Shown: piece after piece, positions 7,406 to 15,700 of the stretch
Position numbering within the stretch: position 1 is the stretch's first letter
Layout: the number at the start of each line of letters is the position of its first letter
Origin: Gordonia prachuapensis
GTDB taxonomy: Bacteria; Actinomycetota; Actinomycetes; Mycobacteriales; Mycobacteriaceae
DNA: 64,000 bases
Assembly (NCBI RefSeq): GCF_036350515.1
Contig: NZ_JAZDUE010000001.1
Coordinates: 310,001 to 374,000 of the forward strand
Reading direction: 5' to 3'
Position numbers and translations under genes: made by a program
Notes under the pieces: generated by a model
What the model was told of the DNA's origin: nothing
The model's database searches: none
The model's input: only the letters and a program-made list of their open reading frames with translations

Positions 7406-9217
7406 TCAGAAGTCGAGGAAGTGTGGCAGGCCGGCACGATAGCGATTGCGGTCCTCGGCTTTGATCGGATCGAGCATCGGCAATTCCCACAGCGGGAACA
7501 CCGGCGCCGCTGCGGCGGGGCTGTCCGCCGCGGCGAGAATCGCATTGGCGGCCCGGCGGCCCGCTTCATTGGCGCCCTCCATGGTGGCGAGGTCGATGTT
7601 GGTGCGGACGTGGTCGCCGCCGATGAAGAAGTTCGGGATCTTCGTATACGCCTGGGGGCGATGCTGATACGAACCGGCTGTGTTGACCATCAAGGGTGTC
7701 GCGTTCGCGATCTGCGGCGACCAGGTGATGCCCGGATCGAGCGACCAGGTGACCAACTCCTCGTCGCGGAGGATGGGCTTGCCGCCGGAGTTCATCGCCC
7801 GTTTCATCTGGGCCCACACCTCGGCGGCGATCTCCCGCTTGGTGCAGCGTTTGGCGGGCTTGCCGTACAGAATGCCCGGCTTCTCCCACTCGGATATGTC
7901 GATCGACAGGCAGTCCCGGACGCGGCCGTCGCCGTAGGTCGTGGCGAAGTCGACGTTCCATGGCCGCGCCTGGAAGAGCCCGGTCAACGCCCACGGCGTG
8001 CCCAGAGCGGCGATGTGGCTGGGCGGCAGGTCGGTTCGCCGGGACAGGAAGTATTGGATGCCCACCATCCAGTCGTCCTGCAGGCGACGGATGCCGGCCA
8101 GTGAGGGGTCGGCGTTCACCAGGGATGGTGTGAGGAGCGGCTTGAGCCGGTCGATGGGCATGGCCGCGATGTACCAGTCGGCGGTCACCGTGGCGCCTGA
8201 GGCGAGGCGGGCACCGGAGATCCGGCCGCCGGAGACGGAGAAGTCGGCCACCGCCTCGTTCATCACGAATTGCACGCCGCGGCCGCGCAGGTACCGCACC
8301 CAGGGATTGATCCAGGCATGGCTGGTGGGCGCGTTGAGGATTCGGTCGACGCCGCCGCTCACCAGGTCTGTGCCGTACTGGCCGATGAGGCCGGTGGCCG
8401 AGGTGGCCAGGGCGAGTCCGATCTGGCCGATCGTCCGCGCCGATGCGGTGTGCGACTTCGCCGCCACGAGTGCGCGCGTCAAGGCGCCGGCCAGATACCG
8501 TTGGTAGGCAGGTGATTTGCCGTTGGCCTTGACGAACTGCATCCAGGACTGTTTCTCCCACTGGCCGAGTCGTCGTTCCTCGCAACTCGTCGCGATGATC
8601 AGTTCGCGGGTGACGAAGTAGGCGAGTTCATGCGGCGGGACGTCGACGATGAACCGCAGGCCGGTGGTCAGCGCGTTGCGGAGGTTGTCGAGGGTCAGGA
8701 TCGCCGGGGCGTGGTCGGCGAAGCCGATCAGCGATGTCGGGGCCGTCGCCGGGGCGTAGCCGGCGTCGTCGAAGGCGATGACGGCGGTTTCGACGTTGAT
8801 CAGGTGCCGGTCGCGGACGTTGCCGCCGCCGGCGACGGGGATGCGCTCCATCGTGTCCGGAACATGTTGGTAGCAGCCGGGAAAGAAGCGGAAACCGTGT
8901 TCGCCGGGCAACGGCAGCCGTCCGCCGCGCGCGGTGCCGGGAACGTCGTGACTGAACGCCTTGCCGCCGAGGTAGGACGGCTCGTAGACGGTGACCTGGA
9001 ATCCGCGCTCGATGAGCTCCTGGGCGGCCGCCAGTCCGGACATGCCACCGCCGAAGATGGCGACCTCTCGTCCTCGGCCTCGACCAGGCGGCGGTACGGC
9101 CCGCGCCGACGGCGCCGACACGTTGGGCATCGTCACCGCGGTCCCGGCGAGCACCGCCGCGGCTCCTGCGCCCTTCAACGCAGATCGTCGGGAGAAAGCG
9201 CTCTGGTTCTCGTCCAT
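7406..9217 (-). CDS. Tat-exported FAD-dependent oxidoreductase, phytoene desaturase/HpnE-like
   Basis: A 603-residue flavoprotein of the NAD(P)-binding amine oxidase/desaturase class. The ATG at 9217 is chosen because it begins a twin-arginine signal (SRRSALKG, hydrophobic helix, cut near SARA); the frame is open further but without coding character. After the signal comes the dinucleotide fold VAIFGGGMSGLAAAQELIERG, and near the C-terminus the second FAD motif NFFIGGDHVRTNIDLATMEG. Close relatives are annotated as hydroxysqualene dehydroxylase or carotenoid desaturase, but no squalene or carotenoid gene is nearby and export is unusual for those enzymes, so the substrate is unknown. It is co-transcribed with the TetR gene. 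Confidence 0.8.
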   Translation of the reverse strand: MDENQSAFSRRSALKGAGAAAVLAGTAVTMPNVSAPSARAVPPPGRGRGREVAIFGGGMSGLAAAQELIERGFQVTVYEPSYLGGKAFSHDVPGTARGGRLPLPGEHGFRFFPGCYQHVPDTMERIPVAGGGNVRDRHLINVETAVIAFDDAGYAPATAPTSLIGFADHAPAILTLDNLRNALTTGLRFIVDVPPHELAYFVTRELIIATSCEERRLGQWEKQSWMQFVKANGKSPAYQRYLAGALTRALVAAKSHTASARTIGQIGLALATSATGLIGQYGTDLVSGGVDRILNAPTSHAWINPWVRYLRGRGVQFVMNEAVADFSVSGGRISGARLASGATVTADWYIAAMPIDRLKPLLTPSLVNADPSLAGIRRLQDDWMVGIQYFLSRRTDLPPSHIAALGTPWALTGLFQARPWNVDFATTYGDGRVRDCLSIDISEWEKPGILYGKPAKRCTKREIAAEVWAQMKRAMNSGGKPILRDEELVTWSLDPGITWSPQIANATPLMVNTAGSYQHRPQAYTKIPNFFIGGDHVRTNIDLATMEGANEAGRRAANAILAAADSPAAAAPVFPLWELPMLDPIKAEDRNRYRAGLPHFLDF

Positions 9218-9239
9218 GGTTCCCCGTCCCTTCGCAAAC

Positions 9240-9255
9240 CAGTCAGCTCTGACTG
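9240..9255. promoter_or_regulatory. Palindrome, candidate TetR operator
   Basis: CAGTCAGCTCTGACTG has perfect 6-base arms around GCTC and lies 23 bases upstream of the flavoenzyme ATG. Position and symmetry fit an operator for the TetR protein encoded at the end of the same operon. The assignment is by position only. Confidence 0.55.
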
Positions 9256-9354
9256 ATGTGATGTGTACCACTGTTGCGCAGGGGTCTGGGACTGATTGGC
9301 GAAATCGTCTCGAAAAACTTGGTCGACCGACCCATTCGGTGCTGCCGCGGGGAT

Positions 9355-10881
9355 CTACTCGGGGTTGCGCTCCAGGAACGGCGCGACCAGGTCGGGGGAG
9401 ACGGCCCTCATCACTCCGGTGGACGCCGCGGGCTCGAGGTCCACCATCGCGTACGACTCGGAACCGGCCGCGGTTGCCAGGGACAGGGTCTCCACGCCTC
9501 GTCGACGCTGGAAGAACGATGCGCGCGACGCCCAGCCGACGGTCCTCGCACGGTCCACCACATATCGGTGGCGCGCAATCCGCGGCGGACTGATCACCAC
9601 AGACCGCTCCGTGAGTCCGACGCCGAGGTGGTTGTACCGGACCACGCCAAGCATGGTGGAGGTGGCCGCGATCAGGATGCCGAGCACCAGCCATGGCCAG
9701 GTCAACGGGCCGGCCACCAGGACCGCTGCGACCGCGGCGACGATGACGCCTGCCCACAGGCCGCGGGTGATCCGCCGCGACCATGCGCCGGGACCGTGAC
9801 GACGCAATGGCATGGTCAGCTCGTCGCCCACCCCGCCTCCGAAGTCGTCGTGGGCGACGAGTCGGCCCACCCGGACGACTTCGGAGGCGGGAGCCGGCGG
9901 CAACAGCAGCGGATGCTTGTCGTGCCCGGTGGCGATGGCGTAGAGGCGGGCACCGCGCAACGGCCTCATCAGCACCGGCTCGTGGGTGTGCACACCGCGG
10001 ATACGGTTCTCGTCGAGGCTGGTCGCGTTCGTCGTGAGCAGCCCACGGCGGATCCGCAAGGTCCCGTCATCGAGATTGCGGGTGAGGGTGAAGTTCCAGT
10101 AGGAGAACAGGTATCCGCCGACGGACAGTGCGACGCCGATCGCGAGAACGGCCACCACGGTCACCACGACGAGGAGTGCGACCGGTACGCCCTGCAAGCG
10201 GTCGCCGACGTCGGAGACCACTGAGGCGCCGCGCTCGTAGAGATCTGCTTCGTTGGCCACCTGCGCGGCGAGACCGCCGATCGCCGCGGCTGCGGCGAAT
10301 CCGGTCAGCGAGAACGGGGAGTACCGAAGCCAGGACCGCTGCAGCCGGGCCAGTTCCTGCGGCGGCGTCATCTCGACGGGCGCATCCTCCGGTTCGGCGT
10401 CGCGAGCGGTGATACGGGTCGCGGTGGCCATCAGGTTCCCGTGCAGCAGGTTCGCCTCGGCCGTGGGGATGGCGTTGAGTTCCACCACCGACGACTCCTT
10501 GTCGCCGCCGGTGCCGATCCGTACCTTCGTGAGCCCGACGATGCGGTGGGCCGGTGACGCGGTCAGGTCGACGCTGCGGATGCGGTCGCGTCGCGCGGTC
10601 GCGACCTTGCGGGTGAGCACCCCCGATCGCACCCGCACGTGCTCGTCGGTGACCTGGTAGCGGGTGACCAACCACGGCACCACGCTGACCAGTGCGACCA
10701 CCACGATGCCGATGATGATGGCCAGGTCGGGTGCGCCCCGACCGGCGAAGACGATCGCGATCAGCAGCGGGATGAGTTGGGGCAGCTGCTCGATGGGTTT
10801 GACCGCGATCATCCACGGCGACAGCCGGTGCCACTGCCCGGGGGCATCGGGGTGGTCGACGGCCTGGTCAGGTCGCGTCAT
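9355..10881 (-). CDS. Bacterial PH-domain membrane protein (YdbT-like)
   Basis: A 508-residue membrane protein with repeated bPH_2 (DUF304) units, each a hydrophobic hairpin followed by a beta-rich segment such as YQVTDEHVRVRSGVLTRK, RIRSVDLTASPAHRIVGL and VVERNPE-like ends. Pairs of hydrophobic segments occur near residues 25-65, 180-290 and 370-410. The ATG at 10881 overlaps the end of the upstream PH gene by 14 bases; a longer start would overlap more. B. subtilis YdbS/YdbT proteins of this type contribute to envelope and bacteriocin resistance. No enzymatic motif is visible and its task here is unknown. Confidence 0.8.
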   Translation of the reverse strand: MTRPDQAVDHPDAPGQWHRLSPWMIAVKPIEQLPQLIPLLIAIVFAGRGAPDLAIIIGIVVVALVSVVPWLVTRYQVTDEHVRVRSGVLTRKVATARRDRIRSVDLTASPAHRIVGLTKVRIGTGGDKESSVVELNAIPTAEANLLHGNLMATATRITARDAEPEDAPVEMTPPQELARLQRSWLRYSPFSLTGFAAAAAIGGLAAQVANEADLYERGASVVSDVGDRLQGVPVALLVVVTVVAVLAIGVALSVGGYLFSYWNFTLTRNLDDGTLRIRRGLLTTNATSLDENRIRGVHTHEPVLMRPLRGARLYAIATGHDKHPLLLPPAPASEVVRVGRLVAHDDFGGGVGDELTMPLRRHGPGAWSRRITRGLWAGVIVAAVAAVLVAGPLTWPWLVLGILIAATSTMLGVVRYNHLGVGLTERSVVISPPRIARHRYVVDRARTVGWASRASFFQRRRGVETLSLATAAGSESYAMVDLEPAASTGVMRAVSPDLVAPFLERNPE

Positions 10882-11368
10882 CGTCGTGGGCCTGGGTGCG
10901 TTCGGTGAGGTCGGCGGCTGTCCGGCGCGCCACATCGGCGTCGAGCCCGACGATCCGGATCGTGCCCGCCGACGATGCCGTGGTGACAGTGAGCGTGGCG
11001 AGGTTGAGGAGCTGTTCGACCGGGCCGGCGGCCGTGTCGACCACCTGGATGCGGGCGATCGGGATGATCACGCGGCTGCGGACGAACCAGCCCGCCTGCG
11101 TGTACACCGCGTCGTCGCTGATCTCCCAGCGGTGGAAGCGGTACCGCCACGCCGGTACGACGAGCACGTAGAACGCGGTGAGCATGACCGTGAGGATCGC
11201 GGCGCCTAATGCGATCCACCGTTGCGGCGACGGGATGAGCGCTGCGACCACCACGGACGCGGCGAGGATCGGCAGCCCGGCGAGCAAGGGCGTCAACCGC
11301 CACATGGTGACGGCGCGTGGGTCGACCTGATGGGCGGGTTCGCGCAGCAGCGCAGGTGTGGATGCCAT
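10868..11368 (-). CDS. Bacterial PH-domain membrane protein (YdbS-like)
   Basis: A 166-residue protein with two N-terminal membrane segments (residues about 25-70) and one bPH_2 domain (YRFHRWEISDDAVYTQAG through LLNLATLTVTTASS). It is the short partner of the longer YdbT-like protein that overlaps its 3' end. Such short/long pairs are regularly encoded together and are thought to work as a complex. It lies 13 bases downstream of the SGNH hydrolase gene and so is likely co-transcribed with it. Confidence 0.82.
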   Translation of the reverse strand: MASTPALLREPAHQVDPRAVTMWRLTPLLAGLPILAASVVVAALIPSPQRWIALGAAILTVMLTAFYVLVVPAWRYRFHRWEISDDAVYTQAGWFVRSRVIIPIARIQVVDTAAGPVEQLLNLATLTVTTASSAGTIRIVGLDADVARRTAADLTERTQAHDDDAT

Positions 11369-11381
11369 GGCACCCGACAGT

Positions 11382-12161
11382 CTACGAATCCGCTCCGCCG
11401 ATGCCGACCGACGCGGCGTCGATCGTCACCCAATCGGGGTACTTGGCCGACCGGGTGTCCCCGGACGACCGACCGCGCAGCCGGCGGATCATCCACGGCG
11501 TCAGATGGCTTCGCACGAACCGCAGATCGTTGACAGCCCGCGGGACGCGCGAGGTCACGGTGGGGCGCTCCGGAACCGGCACGGTGTGTACGCCGAGTGT
11601 CCGCAGTACCTGTGCGGCGACCCGCTGATGTCCGATGGGATTGAGATGGAGGCGGTCGTCGGACCAGTACGCCGGGCGACGGATCTCGTCGTCGTGGAAC
11701 ATGTCGACGAACGTGATGTCCTCCGCGGAGGCCAGCGACGAGATCTCCGTGGTCAGGTACTCGCCACGTGCGCGGATCTTGTCACGGAACGGGAGGCCTC
11801 CCGACGGATCGGCGCCCGCGAGCAACACGACCTCGATCCCGGCGTCGCGGCAGCGCCGTACGGCGGTCCGGGTGAGGTCGATCAGTCCGGCGAGGTCGAT
11901 CCCGCGGCGCAGCATGTCGTTGCCGCCGCCGTTGAAGGTCAGCAGGGTCGGGAGGGGATCGAGCGCCAGTGCGGCGTCGATCTGGTCGGTGGCGATCGGC
12001 GCCAGCAGCCGGCCCCGCACCGCCAGATTGGCGTAGTCGATGCCGCCGTACTCGGCGGCCAGGTCGGCCGCGACCAGATCGGCCCACCCCTGCACCTGGT
12101 CGCCGGCGAGATCGCCGCCCACACCCTCGGTGAAACTGTCGCCGACCGCGACGTAACGCAT
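11382..12161 (-). CDS. SGNH/GDSL-family hydrolase
   Basis: A 259-residue esterase-like enzyme. Block I is VGDSFTEG with the nucleophilic Ser near residue 9, block II Gly is in NLAVRGRLL, block III is NGGGNDM with its Asn, and block V is DRLHLNPIGH carrying the catalytic Asp and His. There is no signal peptide, so it should act in the cytoplasm. An AGGAG precedes the ATG by a few bases. Likely substrates are acyl or acetyl esters, but the family is broad. It sits in a same-strand run with the SDR and acyl-CoA dehydrogenase genes. Confidence 0.88.
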   Translation of the reverse strand: MRYVAVGDSFTEGVGGDLAGDQVQGWADLVAADLAAEYGGIDYANLAVRGRLLAPIATDQIDAALALDPLPTLLTFNGGGNDMLRRGIDLAGLIDLTRTAVRRCRDAGIEVVLLAGADPSGGLPFRDKIRARGEYLTTEISSLASAEDITFVDMFHDDEIRRPAYWSDDRLHLNPIGHQRVAAQVLRTLGVHTVPVPERPTVTSRVPRAVNDLRFVRSHLTPWMIRRLRGRSSGDTRSAKYPDWVTIDAASVGIGGADS

Positions 12162-12205
12162 TGTGCTCCTGTAGCTCTCGACGCCCTGTTGTGAATGGGC
12201 GGTGT

Positions 12206-12967
12206 CTACGTGACTGTCACGCCGCCGTCGACGGCGACGGTCTGGCCGGTGACATATCCAGACGCGGCCGAAGCCAGCCAGATGGCGGTCGCGGCCAGTT
12301 CCTCACCCTGACCCATGCGGCCGAGGAGGACCCGCGGCAGCTGACTCTCGAGGTAACCGTCGTGGTAGGTGTCGGTCATCTCGCTCGCGAAGAAGCCCGG
12401 GGCGATGGCGTTGACGCGGATACCTTTTCGCGAACCCCATTGCTGGGCGAGGTCGCGGGTGAGGCCGATGACCCCGGCCTTGCTCGCGGCGTACGCGGCC
12501 TGTGGGAGACCGGCTGTGGTGATGCCGAGCACGCTCGAGATGTTGACGATCGTGCTGCCCGGTTGCATGACGCGACCACACGCCTGCGCCATCCAGTACG
12601 AACCGTTGAGGTTGACGTCGATGACCGAGCGGAACTGCTCGGGCGTCTCGCGGGTCGCGGGAACCGCTGTGCCCACACCGGCGTTGTTGATCAGGATGTC
12701 TACTCGTCCGAAGGTCTCCATCGCGGCGTCGACGACCGCCTGGCACTGGTCGGGGTCGGCGACATCGGCCGGGACGCTGAGCGCCTTGCGGCCCAGGGCT
12801 TCCACTGCCGCCGCGGTGTCGGCGAGTTTCTCGGCGCGACGAGCCGCCAGCACGACGTCGGCGCCGGCCTCGGCGAAGCCCTTGGCGAACGCGACACCGA
12901 GACCGGAGGACGCTCCGGTCACGACGACGACCTTGTCGGTCACGCTGAACAGATCCATCACGGACAT
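12206..12967 (-). CDS. Short-chain dehydrogenase/reductase
   Basis: A 253-residue classical SDR. Cofactor motif TGASSGLG is at residues 17-24, NNAG follows in LINNAGVGT, and the catalytic pair is Tyr159 and Lys163 in YAASK with Ser in NISSVLG. The ending GQTVAVDGGVTVT is typical of FabG-like enzymes. The ATG at 12967 has GAGGAG seven bases upstream; a longer open frame lacks this. It follows the acyl-CoA dehydrogenase gene by 39 bases, which suggests a shared role in acyl-CoA or alcohol oxidation. Confidence 0.9.
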   Translation of the reverse strand: MSVMDLFSVTDKVVVVTGASSGLGVAFAKGFAEAGADVVLAARRAEKLADTAAAVEALGRKALSVPADVADPDQCQAVVDAAMETFGRVDILINNAGVGTAVPATRETPEQFRSVIDVNLNGSYWMAQACGRVMQPGSTIVNISSVLGITTAGLPQAAYAASKAGVIGLTRDLAQQWGSRKGIRVNAIAPGFFASEMTDTYHDGYLESQLPRVLLGRMGQGEELAATAIWLASAASGYVTGQTVAVDGGVTVT

Positions 12968-13006
12968 GAAACTCCTCTGTCTCCTGGGGGGGGTCACCTG
13001 CGCTGG

Positions 13007-14782
13007 TCAGAACCAGGCGGGGTCGGTGTCGAGGGTGGTGCGGTCGAGCGCTGCGACCAGGTCCAGCTGCGTGCGGGTCTTCGGCAGTTCGTACCGGAAG
13101 AAGTACCGCGCCGCGGCACGCTTGCCGTCGTAGAAGTCGCCGGTCCGATCGCTTACGGCGAGAAGCTGTTCGAGCCACATCCAGGCGATCACGATGTGTC
13201 CTGCGGCCTCCAGGTAGGCGGTGGCGTTGGCCAGCGCGACGGCCGGATCGCCGGTGGACCAGGCGGTGGCGGTGGTGGTCGCGAGGTGGTCGACGGCGGT
13301 GCGCAGTTGCTCGGCGAGTGCGGCCGTGTCGGCGTTGCCCGAGGCGTGTTCGACTGTCGCGCCGATGGTCTCGGCCAGCAGTGCCAATCCGGCGCCGCCG
13401 GACATCACGACCTTACGGCCGAGTAGATCGAGTCCGTGGATCCCGTGCGTGCCCTCATGGATCGGGTTGAGCCGGTTGTCGCGGTAGTACTGCTCGACGT
13501 CGAATTCCTTGGTGTACCCGTACCCGCCGAGCACCTGGATCGCGAGACTGTTGGCCTCCAGGCACCACTGGGACGGCCAGCTCTTGGCGATCGGCGTGAG
13601 GACGTCGAGCAGGAGGCCGGCGCGTTCGTGGTCGTCGCCGGTGCTGGTCTGCTGGATGTCGACGAGCTTGCTGCAGTACAGGCCCAGCGCGAGAGCGCCT
13701 TCGACATAGGACTTCTGGGCCAGCAGCATCCGCTTGACGTCGGCGTGCTCGATGATGGGTACCGGCTTGGACGCCGGATCTTTCTGGTCGACGGGGCGAC
13801 CCTGTGCGCGTACCTTCGCGTACTCCAGGGAGGCCTGATAGCCGGCGTATCCCAGTGAGGTGGCGAGGAATCCGACACCGATCCGGGCCTCGTTCATCAT
13901 CTTGAACATGTAGGAGAGACCGCGGTGCTCGTCGCCGACCAGGTATCCAACTGCTCCGGGCTCGGTTGTCGGGGAATGGGTTCCGTCACCGAAGTTCAGG
14001 AGCGTGTTGGTCGTCGCGCGGTTGCCCATCTTGTGGTTGAGGCCGACGAGCGCGACGTCGTTGCGGGTGCCGTCGGCGAGGTACTTGGGTACCACGAACA
14101 GTGAGATGCCCTTGACGCCGGGGCCGCCGCCCGGGGCTTTCGCGAGGACGAGATGGACGATGTTCTCGGACAGTTCGTGGTCGCCGGCGGAGATCCACAT
14201 CTTGGTGCCGGTGATCCGGTAGGTGCCGTCGGCCTGCGGCTGCGCCTTGGTGGTGATGTCGGCGAGTGACGACCCGGCCTGCGGCTCCGAGAGGCACATG
14301 GTGCCGAAGAAGCGGCCCTCGACCATCGGCCGCACCCAGGTGTCGATCTGTTCGCCGCTGCCGTACTCGGCGAGGAGGTTGGCGTTGCCGACGGTCAGGA
14401 ACGCATACGACGACATGGCGGCGTTGGCTGCCTGGAACCAGGCGCTCGATGCGCGGTTGACCACCGTGGGCAGCTGCATGCCGCCGAGTGCCTCGTCGAA
14501 GGAGCCCGCCATGAGACCGGCCTTCACGTACTCGTTGATGCCGCTTTCGACCTCGTCGGGCAGCACGACCTTTCCGTCGTCGCCGACGTACGGTTCGTTC
14601 TGGTCGCCGAGCTTGTTGGCCGGTGCGAACAGCTTGGTGGCCAGGTCCTCGCTGAGGTCCAGTACGGCGTCGAAGGTCTCGCGGGAGTGCTCCCGGAACC
14701 GCTCGCGGGTGGTCAGCTCCTCGACGTCGAGCCATTCGTAGAGCAGGAACTCGAGATCGCGACGGGAGAGTGGGGCGGCCAT
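13007..14782 (-). CDS. Acyl-CoA dehydrogenase, FadE5-type long form
   Basis: A 591-residue FAD-dependent acyl-CoA dehydrogenase, longer than the common 380-residue enzymes because of an N-terminal extension and a C-terminal helical domain. FAD/substrate motifs include MCLSEPQAGSSLADI and TGTKMWISAGDHE. The catalytic base is most likely Glu443 in NPIHEGTHGI, the position used by this branch. The ATG has AAGGAG upstream. A TetR gene is divergent from it across a short gap that holds a perfect palindrome, so substrate-controlled expression is likely. FadE5-like enzymes take a wide range of chain lengths; the substrate here is not determined. Confidence 0.92.
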   Translation of the reverse strand: MAAPLSRRDLEFLLYEWLDVEELTTRERFREHSRETFDAVLDLSEDLATKLFAPANKLGDQNEPYVGDDGKVVLPDEVESGINEYVKAGLMAGSFDEALGGMQLPTVVNRASSAWFQAANAAMSSYAFLTVGNANLLAEYGSGEQIDTWVRPMVEGRFFGTMCLSEPQAGSSLADITTKAQPQADGTYRITGTKMWISAGDHELSENIVHLVLAKAPGGGPGVKGISLFVVPKYLADGTRNDVALVGLNHKMGNRATTNTLLNFGDGTHSPTTEPGAVGYLVGDEHRGLSYMFKMMNEARIGVGFLATSLGYAGYQASLEYAKVRAQGRPVDQKDPASKPVPIIEHADVKRMLLAQKSYVEGALALGLYCSKLVDIQQTSTGDDHERAGLLLDVLTPIAKSWPSQWCLEANSLAIQVLGGYGYTKEFDVEQYYRDNRLNPIHEGTHGIHGLDLLGRKVVMSGGAGLALLAETIGATVEHASGNADTAALAEQLRTAVDHLATTTATAWSTGDPAVALANATAYLEAAGHIVIAWMWLEQLLAVSDRTGDFYDGKRAAARYFFRYELPKTRTQLDLVAALDRTTLDTDPAWF

Positions 14783-14817
14783 GGAACTCCTTCGTCAGCC
14801 AAACGGTCGCTCATTTC

Positions 14818-14831
14818 TAAGCGCTCGCTTA
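14818..14831. promoter_or_regulatory. TetR operator between fadE-like and tetR genes
   Basis: TAAGCGCTCGCTTA is a perfect 14-base palindrome (arms TAAGCG/CGCTTA) in the 105-base gap between the divergent acyl-CoA dehydrogenase and TetR genes. It resembles TetR operators of the AAGCG-n-CGCTT class and would control both promoters. Confidence 0.65.
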
Positions 14832-14887
14832 TGATGCACCGTACGGGGTGATCCGGTCAATGGGACCGAGGTCGAGGGAGGTGTCCG

Positions 14888-15472
14888 ATGACCGTGACGC
14901 GCACCGGCGAGTCCGCCGCGGCCGAACGTATCCGACAGGCGGCGATTGCATCGTTCGCCGAGGTCGGCTACGGCGGTACCTCCACCCGGCAGATCGCGAA
15001 GCGATTGAACATGAGCGCTGCCGCGATGTACCCGCACTACCGGTCGAAGGAAGAGTTGCTCTACGCGATCGCGCTGGACGGTCACCGAGGGGTCCTGGCG
15101 GCGATGCGGGCGGTCGATGACAGTGACCTGCCCGACAGCGAACGATTGCGCGTCGTCGTCGAGGAGTTCGCTCGGTGGCAGGCCGAGCACCACGAGCTTG
15201 CGAAAGTCGTGCAGTACGAATTGCACGGCCTGACCCGCGAGCATTACCGGACCATCACGGCCATCCGGCGCGAGACCACCGAGGTGCTGGCCGAGATCGT
15301 GCGACGCGGGATCGCCTCCGGCGAGTTCACGGTCGGTGCCGCCGACGATGCCGTCCTCGCGTTGTCGTCGTTGTGCGTCGATGTGTGCCGATGGTTCCCC
15401 TCACGCACCCACCGCGATCCCGTCGTGCTGGGACGCACCTACGGAGACCTGGCCATCCGAATGGTCCGCTGA
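14888..15472 (+). CDS. TetR-family regulator of the fadE-like operon
   Basis: A 194-residue TetR protein. The helix-turn-helix spans residues about 12-58 (RIRQAAIASFAEVGYGG and the recognition part MSAAAMYPHYRSKEELL). The C-terminal ligand domain contains EFARWQAEHHELAKVVQYEL, found in regulators of fatty-acid and sterol catabolism genes. The gene is divergent from the acyl-CoA dehydrogenase, and a palindrome in the shared gap is the likely operator. The ligand is probably an acyl-CoA, by analogy. Confidence 0.9.
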   Translation: MTVTRTGESAAAERIRQAAIASFAEVGYGGTSTRQIAKRLNMSAAAMYPHYRSKEELLYAIALDGHRGVLAAMRAVDDSDLPDSERLRVVVEEFARWQAEHHELAKVVQYELHGLTREHYRTITAIRRETTEVLAEIVRRGIASGEFTVGAADDAVLALSSLCVDVCRWFPSRTHRDPVVLGRTYGDLAIRMVR

Positions 15473-15477
15473 CCCGC

Positions 15478-15684
15478 GCCGACGGAACCCGAGATCCCGC
15501 CGACAGAACCCGTCGTCGGCCTGAGTGAATCCTCAGGCTCTCCGATGTGCCTGTGCAGATGCTCGCACCGCGGAGTCTCGATGCGGAGGTCACGGTCGAT
15601 CGCGATGCTGTCGACGAAGTTCTGGGTTCCGTCGGCGCATTTTCGGGTTCTGTCGGCGGGATTCGGGGTTCTGTCGGCGGGGGG
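15478..15684. repeat. 21-base-period GCCGACAGAACCC repeats, two opposed blocks
   Basis: The gap between the convergent TetR and LuxR genes holds GCCGACGGAACCC at 15478-15490 and GCCGACAGAACCC at 15499-15511, exactly 21 bases apart. On the other strand GGGTTCCGTCGGC starts at 15624 and GGGTTCTGTCGGC starts at 15645 and 15666, again 21 bases apart. The opposed blocks could pair into a long hairpin in either transcript. A smaller hairpin GCCTGA/TCAGGC lies at 15519-15538. The same unit recurs at 43730-43763 and inside the inverted repeat at 53269-53373. Confidence 0.85.
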
Positions 15685-15700
15685 GCGAGGCGGCTGTGCG

